Origin: Paludibacteraceae bacterium
GTDB lineage: Bacteria > Bacteroidota > Bacteroidia > Bacteroidales > Paludibacteraceae
Reading direction: 5' to 3'
Assembly (NCBI GenBank): GCA_017962085.1
Contig: JAGCWA010000053.1
Coordinates: 1 to 64,000, forward strand
Length of the DNA: 64,000 nt
Shown here: one piece after another, positions 28,001-35,615 of the stretch
How positions within the stretch are numbered: the stretch's first letter is position 1
How the letters are laid out: every line of letters starts with the position of its first letter
The notes under the pieces: generated by a model
The model's database searches: none
The model's input: only the letters and a program-made list of their open reading frames with translations
What the model was told of the DNA's origin: nothing
Position numbers and translations under genes: made by a program

Positions 28001-29827
28001 CTTCTTAAGGAAAGACCTTTCAATACCCTTACCCACATTCTTCACAAGGGAAGTACGCACTTCTCCATCCGCCCAAACGGAAGCGATCTGATGATCAAGA
28101 GAGGCGTATTTACCCAAAACGGAGATTCTGCCATCACCGCCCTTATGTTTAATCGTATCGATAGGTTGAGTGCTTTCCTTGTCGGCATACAAACAGATAT
28201 CCGTCGCCTCCGAACGGAAGCTGAACATAAGATTATCCTTCGACACATCTGTCGGGTTCTTCACATACGAAACATCGCCCAAGTTCTCTATGCCAAGTTT
28301 CTTAATGCGTACGTAAACAGAATCGCTGACTTTTCCGCAACGACCACTCAACTCCACCGTATAGAGGCCCTCGTAGAGAACCGGGAATTCCGTGTTCTTA
28401 TCGGCACTCCTAAAAATTCCGTCGTAGCCCCACCTCATACTGTACTTTTCGCCATCAACAGCCGTGATGAAGGCGGTCAACGCACTTCCTGTAGGACAAA
28501 GGTCCACCGTGTCCTTCATTCCCAAAGTGACAGACGGACAAGGAGCAGGCACCTCACAAGACCAATGGAGAGGATGCAAGTAGTGGATTTCATCCTCGTT
28601 GGAGCCAACACCGCACTGACCCATATCATTTAGTCCGAAAGCGAAATATTCACCCTTCTTGTTGATGACAAAAGCAAAGTTGTCTCCAGCGACAATATCC
28701 ACCGCATCGTCGACCACCTTGCCGTCCTTATACACAAGAAACTCAGGGGATAAGACGTACCTCGTATTCGAGCTGTTGCCCATCACACCGCCATTACCAT
28801 CGTTATTGCCCCAATACAACAAATATCCGTCAAATGTCATGGCCATGCCATAGGCTCTACCCGTCACCACCTTCTTGACAGAGGTCAGATATTCATCTCC
28901 GCTAATGGTTTTGTAAGCCCCAGACACAACACGATAAGCATTTGTGTTTTCACTTGAAGACATGGAACCGATGCCGGTGCAACCTCCCCAATCACCATTG
29001 CCCCAACCATACAGATGCCCCTCCTTGGTCAAAGCAAATGCGCACACATCGCCAGAGGCCACATCAATAATATCTTCGAGAGGTTTCTTTGTTTCCCCCA
29101 GGAGAAGCGGTTTAATACTATAATCATCAAGATCAGATGTCGACCTCGTATTATTTCCATTCCAATCTCCCATCGAATACAGACGTCCGTCAGACCGTAA
29201 CACTCTGAACGAGTTATCGCCCGCAGACACCTTTATGATATCATCCACTACACCCTTCTCGTCCTCGACAAGTCTGCCTTTGCCATCCGAGAAAAAGGTA
29301 TACGACACCAAAGCGCGTCCGTCGTTGAACAACACAATGGCACCCGTAGTACTACCCTTCACGCATTTCACATTGCCTATGTATTTGCCGCCAAGAGAAC
29401 CGTCCTCGTTATAACCATCCAACCCGGCAGTGCTTCTGACCGGTGTGGGGTACTCATATACAGTCGTTTCGCCTTCGGAAATAGCTTGCCCCCAAGAATA
29501 TAACACACCCTTTTCAGACACGCCCCAGAAAGTAAAACCGGAGCCAGCATCGACTTGAGCCAACTTAACTCCCCTATTGTCAACCAATTGGGGAGTTATA
29601 TAATACTTCTTCCGCTCGAATCCCGCCATCGACGTGTCGAGACACAAGAAGTTCTTCACTCCATAATCCGAACTATCAGTTCCCCATGCATAAATTTGAT
29701 GGTCTTCGCACAGGACAATTCCATTAGCGCTACCGGCACTGAGATTCGGATTGGCATTACCGCCAACACTGCACAAAAACACAGGTGATAATAAAAGTAA
29801 ATTTCTTATTCTCATACCACTACTCAT
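25037..29827 (-). CDS. giant secreted RCC1-repeat protein with internal duplication and T9SS-like tail
   Basis: A 1,596-residue exported protein (signal peptide ending VGGNA; an ATG at 29815 is an alternative start). RCC1-type propeller repeats are visible as xYAWGTD, VLYSWGQ, LYGWGNG, LLYWGNN and YFAFGLNDMGQCGVGS. The whole propeller-plus-beta region occurs twice: residues about 30-790 and 795-1530, offset by exactly 764 residues. Each copy continues into CPSVTLGMKDTVDLCPTGS-type, Ig-like sequence. The end (about 1540-1596; VYTPTGLLIKK...LPKGVYIVG) resembles a T9SS sorting domain. A cell-surface adhesin or ligand-binding role is plausible but unproven. It is flanked by a strong terminator. 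Confidence 0.82.
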   Translation of the reverse strand: MSSGMRIRNLLLLSPVFLCSVGGNANPNLSAGSANGIVLCEDHQIYAWGTDSSDYGVKNFLCLDTSMAGFERKKYYITPQLVDNRGVKLAQVDAGSGFTFWGVSEKGVLYSWGQAISEGETTVYEYPTPVRSTAGLDGYNEDGSLGGKYIGNVKCVKGSTTGAIVLFNDGRALVSYTFFSDGKGRLVEDEKGVVDDIIKVSAGDNSFRVLRSDGRLYSMGDWNGNNTRSTSDLDDYSIKPLLLGETKKPLEDIIDVASGDVCAFALTKEGHLYGWGNGDWGGCTGIGSMSSSENTNAYRVVSGAYKTISGDEYLTSVKKVVTGRAYGMAMTFDGYLLYWGNNDGNGGVMGNSSNTRYVLSPEFLVYKDGKVVDDAVDIVAGDNFAFVINKKGEYFAFGLNDMGQCGVGSNEDEIHYLHPLHWSCEVPAPCPSVTLGMKDTVDLCPTGSALTAFITAVDGEKYSMRWGYDGIFRSADKNTEFPVLYEGLYTVELSGRCGKVSDSVYVRIKKLGIENLGDVSYVKNPTDVSKDNLMFSFRSEATDICLYADKESTQPIDTIKHKGGDGRISVLGKYASLDHQIASVWADGEVRTSLVKNVGKGIERSFLKKGMMLTTEIPSVLKSFDLKIKNFDPVTSEFTVTPALYKAVMSGSLGCYVVGEKVWEGKKQSFLVDADSTVISVECGANIDGNGVYVLGMNTTGMLNLYEFTCAGATGTHNPVFGSPILDEKGLGIRWIGETMGSYDSTSYDSDENCYFNLVFAQRSCMDCERVQLNSLVKSLGDTFAIAAMAPNISAGSANGILLCDDHKVYTWGTDSSAYGVENFLGLDTTVAGFVQKSFYATPQLVNTNGVKLTQIDAGSGFTSWGVSDRGVLYTWGQALWGNVRYYDKLTPVRCLPEMVGYNEDGIPGGQYIGNVKSVKGSTTGVIVLFNDGRALVSYDHLARGEGRFLMDENGVVDDVVKVSAGDNSFRVLRPDGRLYSVGEWNGNDAGADGRLADFVLKPLLLEETQRPLDNVIDMASGDVCAFALTKEGNLYGWGNGGWGNATGTGGHVIHKRARRVLAGDYKSISGNDFMTSVKKVVAGRGYGMAMTFDGHLLYWGNNVDGGGAIGNGSEERSTPAPEFLIYKDGKVVDDAVDIIAGDNFAFVVNKKSEYFAFGLNDMGQCGVGSDEKEIHYLHPFTLPCDMSDPCPSVTLGMKDTVELCPTGSVLTAIVTATDNDECGLQWSYNGDLSNSSNREFPVQGEGFYTVELRSRCGQSSDYVHVRIKNLGIVDLGDTSYVENPANLAEESLSFRFNSDAADIYLYADKNGAQPIDTIKHEGGDGLAHVSGKYASLDNQVASVWADKELRTSLVKNVDLKGKTSFVKNGLLLSTDNSVLLNSFDVKVSAYSSSENVTVTPMLYSLSYNADYGTYDADSLVWKGKEQTFVDVDDKGTVLTVKCGAALAAGKNYLLGMELNGYVSMFTYDCRMLKANSAIFESPVLDENGLGVRWIGSSAHVYSSMLNGFDSNCYFNLDFTQMSCADCEKVELKSVVKKLEIVGVDDVEAYDPSAIVDVYTPTGLLIKKSVTRADALKGLPKGVYIVGNTKAVKFDD
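27441..29740. repeat. 2,292-bp internal tandem duplication
   Basis: The DNA of the two protein halves is collinear with an exact offset. For example, the CCGGCACT word in the GSANG codons appears at 27441 and again at 29733. The interval marks the offset between matching points; the second copy continues down to about 25200. Confidence 0.8.
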
Positions 29828-30000
29828 TATTTGTTTATATATACCTCAAAATTTGGTTTCCACAAAACATCTTTAGAGACCCACTAAAGACAACATTTTT
29901 ACAATATGCAAATATATAACAAATATACGTAAATGTTATCAAATACACAAAAAAATATACACTTGGCTGGTTATCAACAATTTGGAAACGTGTTATATAT

Positions 30001-31131
30001 TTAATCATTTATCATCATCATCTCCTCCATCACCGCATCCGAGACGAAAAGACCCTGCTCGGTCAGGAAGAGACGGTCAGACGTGCGACAAAGCAGTCCA
30101 CGATCAATGAAAGGTTGCGCCTGCCTCATACAATAGGAAACATACGGTTCGCCGAACCGCTCCGAAAGGTGTTTCAAGTCCATTCCCGCAAGGGTGCGCA
30201 ACGAAGTGATGACATAGTCATTGTAGGAGGAGGTTTCATCCAGCACCTCCATCTCATAGTAAGGTTCGCCCGAACGGATGGCTTCGATATAGCGGCGGGT
30301 GTTGGAGATATTCCAACGTCTATCCTTGCCGTCGAACGAATGGGCGGCCGGACCCGCGCCCAAATAAGGCGTGCCGTCCCAATAGGAGGAGTTGTGCCGC
30401 GCATGACATCCCGGCCGGGCGAAATTGGAGATCTCATATTGCTGGATACCAGCCTCTTGCAGCATGGAGCGAAGCAGATAGAACATCTCGACGCTCAGCT
30501 CCTCGTCCACCTCACGCACCTCACCCTTCTGCAGCATCCTGTAGATCTTCGTTCCCTCCTCATAGGTCAGATGGTAGGCGGAGATGTGCGGGACATCCAG
30601 TTCGATAGCCTGGCGCAGGTTATCCTCCCAAGCGGAGAGGGTCTGGTTCGGCAGTCCGTAGATCAGGTCGATACTGATGTTCGGGAAGCCGTGCGACTGG
30701 CAACGACGCACCGCCGCTTTCGCCTCCTCCGCCGTATGCCTGCGGTTCAAGAGGGTCAGGTCATCGTCGTGGAAGCTCTGTATGCCTATGCTCAAACGGT
30801 TAATGGGGAAGCGTTTCAGCGACGACAGGAAATCATCGGAAAGGTCGTCCGGGTTTGCCTCCAGCGTCACCTCCTCGAGAGTGCAAGGGTAATTCGCCTC
30901 CACGGCAGAGAAGATTTCGGAAAGCTCGTCCGGGCGCAGGAGCGAAGGCGTGCCACCCCCGAAATAGAGCGTCTTCACAGTCTCCCCCCGCAGGTAGTCC
31001 CGCCGCTCGGTCAACTCCGCGCAGATAGCATCGACCAGTTCGGAACGGTTGCCGTCGAACGTGGAGGAGTAGAAGTCGCAATAGACGCAACGGCTTCTGC
31101 AGAGCGGAATATGGATGTAGATGCCTGCCAT
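30001..31131 (-). CDS. hemW: HemW-like radical SAM protein
   Basis: A 376-residue radical SAM protein. IYIHIPLCRSRCVYC gives the cluster ligands Cys11, Cys15 and Cys18, and FGGGTPSLL near 59 binds SAM. QSFHDDDL and IDLIYGLPNQT are typical of the HemN/HemW family. Family members once called oxygen-independent coproporphyrinogen oxidases act, as HemW, in heme delivery; the short N-terminus before the cluster loop fits HemW rather than HemN. A TATCTTTG box lies only 5 bp upstream of the ATG, implying a leaderless or nearly leaderless mRNA. Confidence 0.9.
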   Translation of the reverse strand: MAGIYIHIPLCRSRCVYCDFYSSTFDGNRSELVDAICAELTERRDYLRGETVKTLYFGGGTPSLLRPDELSEIFSAVEANYPCTLEEVTLEANPDDLSDDFLSSLKRFPINRLSIGIQSFHDDDLTLLNRRHTAEEAKAAVRRCQSHGFPNISIDLIYGLPNQTLSAWEDNLRQAIELDVPHISAYHLTYEEGTKIYRMLQKGEVREVDEELSVEMFYLLRSMLQEAGIQQYEISNFARPGCHARHNSSYWDGTPYLGAGPAAHSFDGKDRRWNISNTRRYIEAIRSGEPYYEMEVLDETSSYNDYVITSLRTLAGMDLKHLSERFGEPYVSYCMRQAQPFIDRGLLCRTSDRLFLTEQGLFVSDAVMEEMMMIND

Positions 31132-31135
31132 GGCG

Positions 31136-31143
31136 CAAAGATA
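31136..31143 (-). promoter_or_regulatory. -7 box abutting the hemW start
   Basis: The minus strand reads TATCTTTG and ends 4 bp before the ATG. With the usual few-base distance to +1, transcription would begin at or next to the start codon. Confidence 0.5.
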
Positions 31144-31182
31144 GTAAAAATGGAGGAGGCCCCCAGCGAGGAAAACGCTTTA

Positions 31183-32481
31183 TTATAATGACTTAAGCTC
31201 CTCGACGAAAGCGTACAAAGGCAAATTCGTCATCCAGTCTTGCCTGTCTAAATCCTTCATCGACAATCGAATGGCCTTCAAATCGGGATGCTTATTAACA
31301 ATCGCCTTTAATGATTTGGAATGGACATTTTCCTCCGCCTTCACTTCAACAGGGGAAACAGAAGTCTTTCCTTGAATCACAAAATCCACCTCCAAATGGG
31401 CATCCTCCGACGAATAATAAAAAGGATTTATACCATTGCAAATCAACGAATCACACACAAATAATTCCGTAAAAGCACCCTTATACTCCTTGAAAATAGC
31501 ATTGTTTGTAAGAACAGCCTCCGCCGAAGCGCCTACCATCGCACCCATCAAACCGACATCCAATATGAACAATTTGAACGAAGAAAAATCTTCGTAGAAT
31601 TTCAAAGGAGACTCTATTTTATTAACCCTATTCACCTTATAAACTAGGCCAGCATCAACAAGCCACTGGATAGCAAGGTCAAAATCATTGGCACGAGCTC
31701 CCTTTTTCATCGCACCATATATGAATTTCTTGTTTTCCTTAGCGAGCTGGGAAGGGATGGAATTCCAAACCATATTAATTCGTGGGACCTGATTCACAGG
31801 CGCATGTTTCGAAAAATCCCGCGCATAGTCGAAAAGAATCTGTTCCTGCATCTCACGAACAGCACGAGGTCCATTCCCCGAGACGAATCCTTGAACCACC
31901 GCCGGCATTCCACCAACATAATAATATTGCCGCAAAAGATCAACAAATTCTCCCTTAAGCAGGTTGACAACCTCCCAATTGTTATTCCGCAACACATCAA
32001 CGAGTTGGGCCTTCCCCATAGCGGACAAGAACTCCTCGAACGACATCGGATACATTTTCAACATGTCAACCTTCCCTACCGGAAACGAATAATTTCCATG
32101 GAGCGAAATTCCCAACAACGAACCCGCCACCGCAATAGGATAGTCCGGAGCATCTTCGCAAAAAAACTTCAGCGAATTGAGTGCCGCAGGAGATTCCTGA
32201 ATCTCATCAACCACAATGAGTGTGTCGTTAGGGGTAATGTCAACCCCAGAAAGAGCAGAAAGAGCCATGATGATAGATTGGACACTCGAACCACTCTCCA
32301 ATATATGCCTAGCTTGAGCATTTCTATCCAAAGAAAAATAGACATGTTTCGTAAATTCACGTTCGGCAAATTCACGAAGGACAAATGTTTTTCCCACCTG
32401 CCTCGCCCCATTTACAATCAGGGGTTTTCTGTTTTTTTTCAACTTCCACTCAATCAGTGATTTATAAATTACTCTTTCCAT
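31183..32481 (-). CDS. AAA+ ATPase with DUF4143 domain
   Basis: A 432-residue cytoplasmic ATPase. Walker A is GARQVGKT (25-32) and Walker B LIVVDEIQ (about 88-95). MYPMSFEEFL near 145 and the C-terminal block (about 230-420, ending in a VDFVIQ and SPVEVKAEE nuclease-like strand pattern) are the DUF4143 arrangement. Such ATPases are common in mobile or fast-evolving regions and their function is unknown. The gene follows an unusual array of four phased 16-bp repeats that overlaps its predicted promoter, suggesting tight, perhaps self-directed, control. Confidence 0.88.
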   Translation of the reverse strand: MERVIYKSLIEWKLKKNRKPLIVNGARQVGKTFVLREFAEREFTKHVYFSLDRNAQARHILESGSSVQSIIMALSALSGVDITPNDTLIVVDEIQESPAALNSLKFFCEDAPDYPIAVAGSLLGISLHGNYSFPVGKVDMLKMYPMSFEEFLSAMGKAQLVDVLRNNNWEVVNLLKGEFVDLLRQYYYVGGMPAVVQGFVSGNGPRAVREMQEQILFDYARDFSKHAPVNQVPRINMVWNSIPSQLAKENKKFIYGAMKKGARANDFDLAIQWLVDAGLVYKVNRVNKIESPLKFYEDFSSFKLFILDVGLMGAMVGASAEAVLTNNAIFKEYKGAFTELFVCDSLICNGINPFYYSSEDAHLEVDFVIQGKTSVSPVEVKAEENVHSKSLKAIVNKHPDLKAIRLSMKDLDRQDWMTNLPLYAFVEELKSL

Positions 32482-32488
32482 TGTATTT

Positions 32489-32602
32489 ACACTTTTCGGG
32501 ACAACAAATCGTCACAAATATACACTTTTCGGGACGATATTGCAAGAATTACAACACTTTTCGGGACGATAAACCACTCCAACCCCACACTTTTCGGGAC
32601 GA
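32489..32602. repeat. four 16-bp direct repeats phased at 32-33 bp
   Basis: ACACTTTTCGGGACGA occurs at 32522, 32554 and 32587, and in a shorter form (ACACTTTTCGGGAC) at 32489. Start-to-start distances are 33, 32 and 33 bp, about three helical turns, so all copies face the same side of the DNA. The array runs from 8 bp before the ATPase start codon back through its likely promoter into the divergent gap with yraN. This is the pattern of an operator array. Confidence 0.9.
32515..32545 (-). promoter_or_regulatory. candidate promoter of the DUF4143 ATPase inside the repeat array
   Basis: On the minus strand TATATTTG (32515-32522) fits the -7 consensus, and a TTG (32543-32545) lies 20 bp upstream as a possible -33 element. 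Repeat 2 then fills the spacer and repeat 1 lies in the leader. Confidence 0.5.
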
Positions 32603-32645
32603 ATACCACAAAAAAAAATATAGCAGGGTAAGTAATCTATCCTTA

Positions 32646-32676
32646 TTTGCGCAACCGAAATTTTTCCATAACTTTG
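32646..32676 (+). promoter_or_regulatory. complete promoter of yraN-sufSE
   Basis: TTTG at 32646-32649 and TAACTTTG at 32669-32676 are separated by exactly 19 bp, matching the Bacteroidota -33/-7 consensus. It lies 42 bp before the yraN ATG. Confidence 0.8.
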
Positions 32677-32718
32677 CATCAAATTCAATTAATTACTAAC
32701 CTGTTTATTTGTGAAATC

Positions 32719-33081
32719 ATGGCAGAACATAACGAATTAGGCCTATTAGGCGAAGAAAAAGCAGTGGAATACCTCTCGGCGAAAGGGTACAAAATTAGGC
32801 ATCGCAACTGGCGGAGCGGCAAGCTGGAACTGGACATCGTGGCGGAAAAGGATGGCACCTTGGTGGTCGTGGAAGTGCGGACCCGGCGGGACAACTTCCT
32901 CCTCGCCCCAGCGGAGACAGTGAACAAGACGAAGATGCGCAACACCATCTCGGCGGCGGAAGCCTACATCTTCAAGTTCAACATCATGATGCCTACCCAA
33001 TTCGACATCCTCTCCGTCGTCGTCGGCGCCCAGAACAGTTCATTCAAAATCGAACACATAGAAGATGCATTTTTACCATAA
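32719..33081 (+). CDS. yraN: YraN/UPF0102 nuclease-fold protein
   Basis: A 120-residue protein of the UPF0102 family, with the restriction-endonuclease-like fold of Holliday-junction-resolvase type. NELGLLGEEKAVEYL starts the domain. Conserved acidic residues lie in LELDIVAEKDG and VVVEVRTRR (the D...ExK-like core, here E-V-R). The ATG at 32719 is preferred over an in-frame earlier ATG because the promoter -7 box lies in between. sufS follows by 61 bp. The biological role of the family remains unclear. Confidence 0.88.
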   Translation: MAEHNELGLLGEEKAVEYLSAKGYKIRHRNWRSGKLELDIVAEKDGTLVVVEVRTRRDNFLLAPAETVNKTKMRNTISAAEAYIFKFNIMMPTQFDILSVVVGAQNSSFKIEHIEDAFLP

Positions 33082-33142
33082 GGAGGTATTGGATTGGCAC
33101 TTTTTTAATACATTCGCGCAAAATATAAAAAACGATAGCAAG

Positions 33143-34369
33143 ATGAGTATCAACATAGAAAAAATCAGGGAGGACTTCCCTATTCTGAAGAAAGAGATAT
33201 ACGGTAAACCGCTTGTCTACATGGACAATGCGGCGACGACCCAAAAACCGCTCTGCGTGGTGGAGAAGATCAGCGAGAACTATCTGAACCACAACGCAAA
33301 CATCCATCGCGGCGTGCATTTCCTGAGCCAAGAGGCGACAGAAGCGCACGAAGCGGCCCGCGAAACCGTGAGGAAGTTCATCAACGCGAAATATGCCCGC
33401 GAGATCATCTTCACCCGCGGCACGACCGAAGCCATCAACCTGGTGGTCTCCTCCTTCTGCAGAAGCCAATGCAAGGACGGTGACGAGGTCATCATCACGC
33501 AGATGGAGCACCACTCCAACATTGTCCCTTGGCAACTGCAGCAACAAGATCGGGACATCCGCTTGAAGGTCATCCCTTTCGATGCGGACGGTGTGTTGCA
33601 AGTAGACCAGCTGGACCAACTCATCACGGAAAAGACAAAATTCATATCCGTGACGCACGTCTCCAACGCACTCGGAACGGTGAACCCTGTGAGGGAAATC
33701 ATACGGAAAGCGCATGCACACGGCATCCCCGTGCTGGTGGACGGCGCACAATCGGTGCCGCACATGCCGATCGACGTGCAGGAGCTCGACGCAGACTTCT
33801 ACGTCTTCTCCGGGCATAAGATCTACGGACCGACAGGCATCGGCGTGCTCTACGGCAAAGAGGCTTGGCTCGACAAACTACCTCCTTACCAGGGCGGTGG
33901 CGAGATGATCAAGAAGGTGACCTTCGAAAAGACCACCTTCAACGAGCTGCCATTCAAGTTCGAGGCCGGCACACCCGACTACATCGGCTCCACAGCCTTG
34001 GCGGCGGCGTTGAACTACGTCAGCCAAATAGGCATGGCGAACATCGCGGAGCATGAGCAACAACTGGTCAGGTACGCCAAGGAGAAGCTGAGCGGAATCG
34101 AGCACATACGGTTCATCGGCAACGCGAAGGAGCGGAGCGGACTCATCTCGTTCCTCGTCGGCGACATCCACCCGTACGACCTAGGCTCCATCCTCGACAA
34201 GCTCGGCATCGCGGTGCGCACCGGACATCACTGTGCTGAGCCCGTCATGACAGCGTTCGGCATCGAAGGAACCGTGCGGGCATCCTTCGGACTCTATAAC
34301 ACCGAAGCGGAAATCGACACCCTCGTGGCAGGCGTGGAACGTGCCGCGAAAATGTTCGGAAGAAGATAA
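33143..34369 (+). CDS. sufS: cysteine desulfurase SufS
   Basis: A 408-residue PLP enzyme that takes sulfur from cysteine for Fe-S cluster assembly. The PLP Lys lies in SGHKIYGPTG (about 225) and the persulfide Cys in RTGHHCAEP (about 364), with the short loop typical of group II desulfurases. DNAATTQKP near the N-terminus is also diagnostic. The ATG at 33143 gives the normal SufS start; an upstream in-frame ATG at 33065 lies inside yraN. sufE follows directly. sufBCD are not in the window. Confidence 0.97.
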   Translation: MSINIEKIREDFPILKKEIYGKPLVYMDNAATTQKPLCVVEKISENYLNHNANIHRGVHFLSQEATEAHEAARETVRKFINAKYAREIIFTRGTTEAINLVVSSFCRSQCKDGDEVIITQMEHHSNIVPWQLQQQDRDIRLKVIPFDADGVLQVDQLDQLITEKTKFISVTHVSNALGTVNPVREIIRKAHAHGIPVLVDGAQSVPHMPIDVQELDADFYVFSGHKIYGPTGIGVLYGKEAWLDKLPPYQGGGEMIKKVTFEKTTFNELPFKFEAGTPDYIGSTALAAALNYVSQIGMANIAEHEQQLVRYAKEKLSGIEHIRFIGNAKERSGLISFLVGDIHPYDLGSILDKLGIAVRTGHHCAEPVMTAFGIEGTVRASFGLYNTEAEIDTLVAGVERAAKMFGRR

Positions 34370-34390
34370 AGAAGACTAAACACATACACC

Positions 34391-34819
34391 ATGACAATAG
34401 CGGAGAAACAAGAAGAGATCATCTCGGAGTTCGAATTCCTCGACGATTGGTTGGACAAGTACCAGCAGATCATCGACAAGGGCATGTCTAACCCAGGCAT
34501 CGACCCGCAATACAAAACGGACGAGTACCTCATCGAGGGATGTCAGAGCAAGGTGTGGGTCTATGCGGAATACAAGGACGGCTTGGTCTATTACCAAGGC
34601 GAGAGCAACACCGACATCGCCGGGGGCATCGTCGCCATGCTGGTCGAAGTGATGTCCGGGCACACCCCTGACGAGATACTGGAGACCGACCTCTACTTCA
34701 TCGACAAGATAGGGTTGAAAGAGCACCTTTCCCCCACCCGATCCAACGGAATGCTCGCCATGGTGAAGCAGATGAGGATGTACGCCTTGGCCTTCAAATC
34801 GAAGAGATGCGAGGATTGA
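34391..34819 (+). CDS. sufE: sulfur acceptor SufE
   Basis: A 142-residue SufE that accepts persulfide sulfur from SufS and hands it to the Suf scaffold. Cys51 in LIEGCQSKVW is the acceptor. The ending block NGMLAMVKQMRMYA fits the family. It begins 21 bp after the sufS stop and is surely cotranscribed. The 165-bp space after it shows no gene. Confidence 0.96.
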   Translation: MTIAEKQEEIISEFEFLDDWLDKYQQIIDKGMSNPGIDPQYKTDEYLIEGCQSKVWVYAEYKDGLVYYQGESNTDIAGGIVAMLVEVMSGHTPDEILETDLYFIDKIGLKEHLSPTRSNGMLAMVKQMRMYALAFKSKRCED

Positions 34820-34984
34820 GGAACTTTTCGACCGAATCAACGCCAGAAAAATAGGGTCAAATCCGCTTTCAAGACATTTGTCATTTCACATTTTGTTAAT
34901 AACTCAGTTCCTAAAAATTTCATATCTCCACCGCAGATGACTATATTAGCGGGAACGAATATGAACTAACAAAACGCCAAAACA

Positions 34985-35320
34985 ATGGAAAAGGAACTAG
35001 AGCCTATTACAAGGAAAAGCGCGGCAGACATCGCTAGGGAAATCGATCGGTTGTTGGCAGACATGAAGCAGAAATTCAATATCCTGCAGTTTGAGCAAAA
35101 ACAGATCCAACCCCTCACCAATGACATCGCGAACGTCAGTCCATCAGACTGTGACTCTCCTGAAACCATGGTCGTAACGAAAGACTTGGTATGCAGACTC
35201 ACCCAAGCGGACAAGACCCTCAAAGAGGCCTTCTACATGATTCAAGACGCCCTATCCTCCATCGCGACAGGTTGCAAGAACTACAAAGGGAACGACCAGT
35301 TGCAGAAGAAGGTAGGATAG
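34985..35320 (+). CDS. hypothetical helical protein
   Basis: A 111-residue protein that I do not recognise. Residues 12-45 (SAADIAREIDRLLADMKQKF) and 70-95 are predicted helical with heptad-like spacing, and there is no signal peptide. A TATATTAG-like box about 40 bp upstream is a weak promoter candidate, and a clear terminator follows, so the gene appears to be a single transcription unit. Confidence 0.6.
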   Translation: MEKELEPITRKSAADIAREIDRLLADMKQKFNILQFEQKQIQPLTNDIANVSPSDCDSPETMVVTKDLVCRLTQADKTLKEAFYMIQDALSSIATGCKNYKGNDQLQKKVG

Positions 35321-35373
35321 CGGGATCCGCAGGGGAAAGAAAACACCAAGGAATCATTTATTAACTTAACAAG

Positions 35374-35403
35374 AAAGCGATGGCAAAACCGTCGCTTTTT
35401 TTT
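35374..35403 (+). terminator. terminator after the helical protein gene
   Basis: AAAGCGATGG pairs with CCGTCGCTTT (one wobble) over CAAAA and continues into eight T. Confidence 0.85.
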
Positions 35404-35516
35404 GAGCCATCCGCCCCCGCACATGGGAAGGGAAGAACTCAATTGACAATAACTAAGAAATACAAGACGGTACCGAATTCGCACATGAGATTTTTCCGCA
35501 TCCGAATTGTTTTCTG

Positions 35517-35524
35517 TACATTTG
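35517..35524 (+). promoter_or_regulatory. -7 box before the giant GLUG protein
   Basis: TACATTTG fits the consensus and would give a leader of about 85 bases. No TTTG is seen at the 19-bp spacing. The rest of 35404-35609 shows nothing else I can support. Confidence 0.5.
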
Positions 35525-35615
35525 GCGAATTAATTGCCCTTCAGCAATAAATGGAATACAAGGTTTTCACATCAACCGAATTATTCACAAAATTCGGAAC
35601 AAATCAGGAATGAAT

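Noticed and set aside
32489..32602. CRISPR array
   Set aside because: The 16-bp repeats with 16-17-bp gaps are too short, the copies overlap a promoter, and no cas genes are near.
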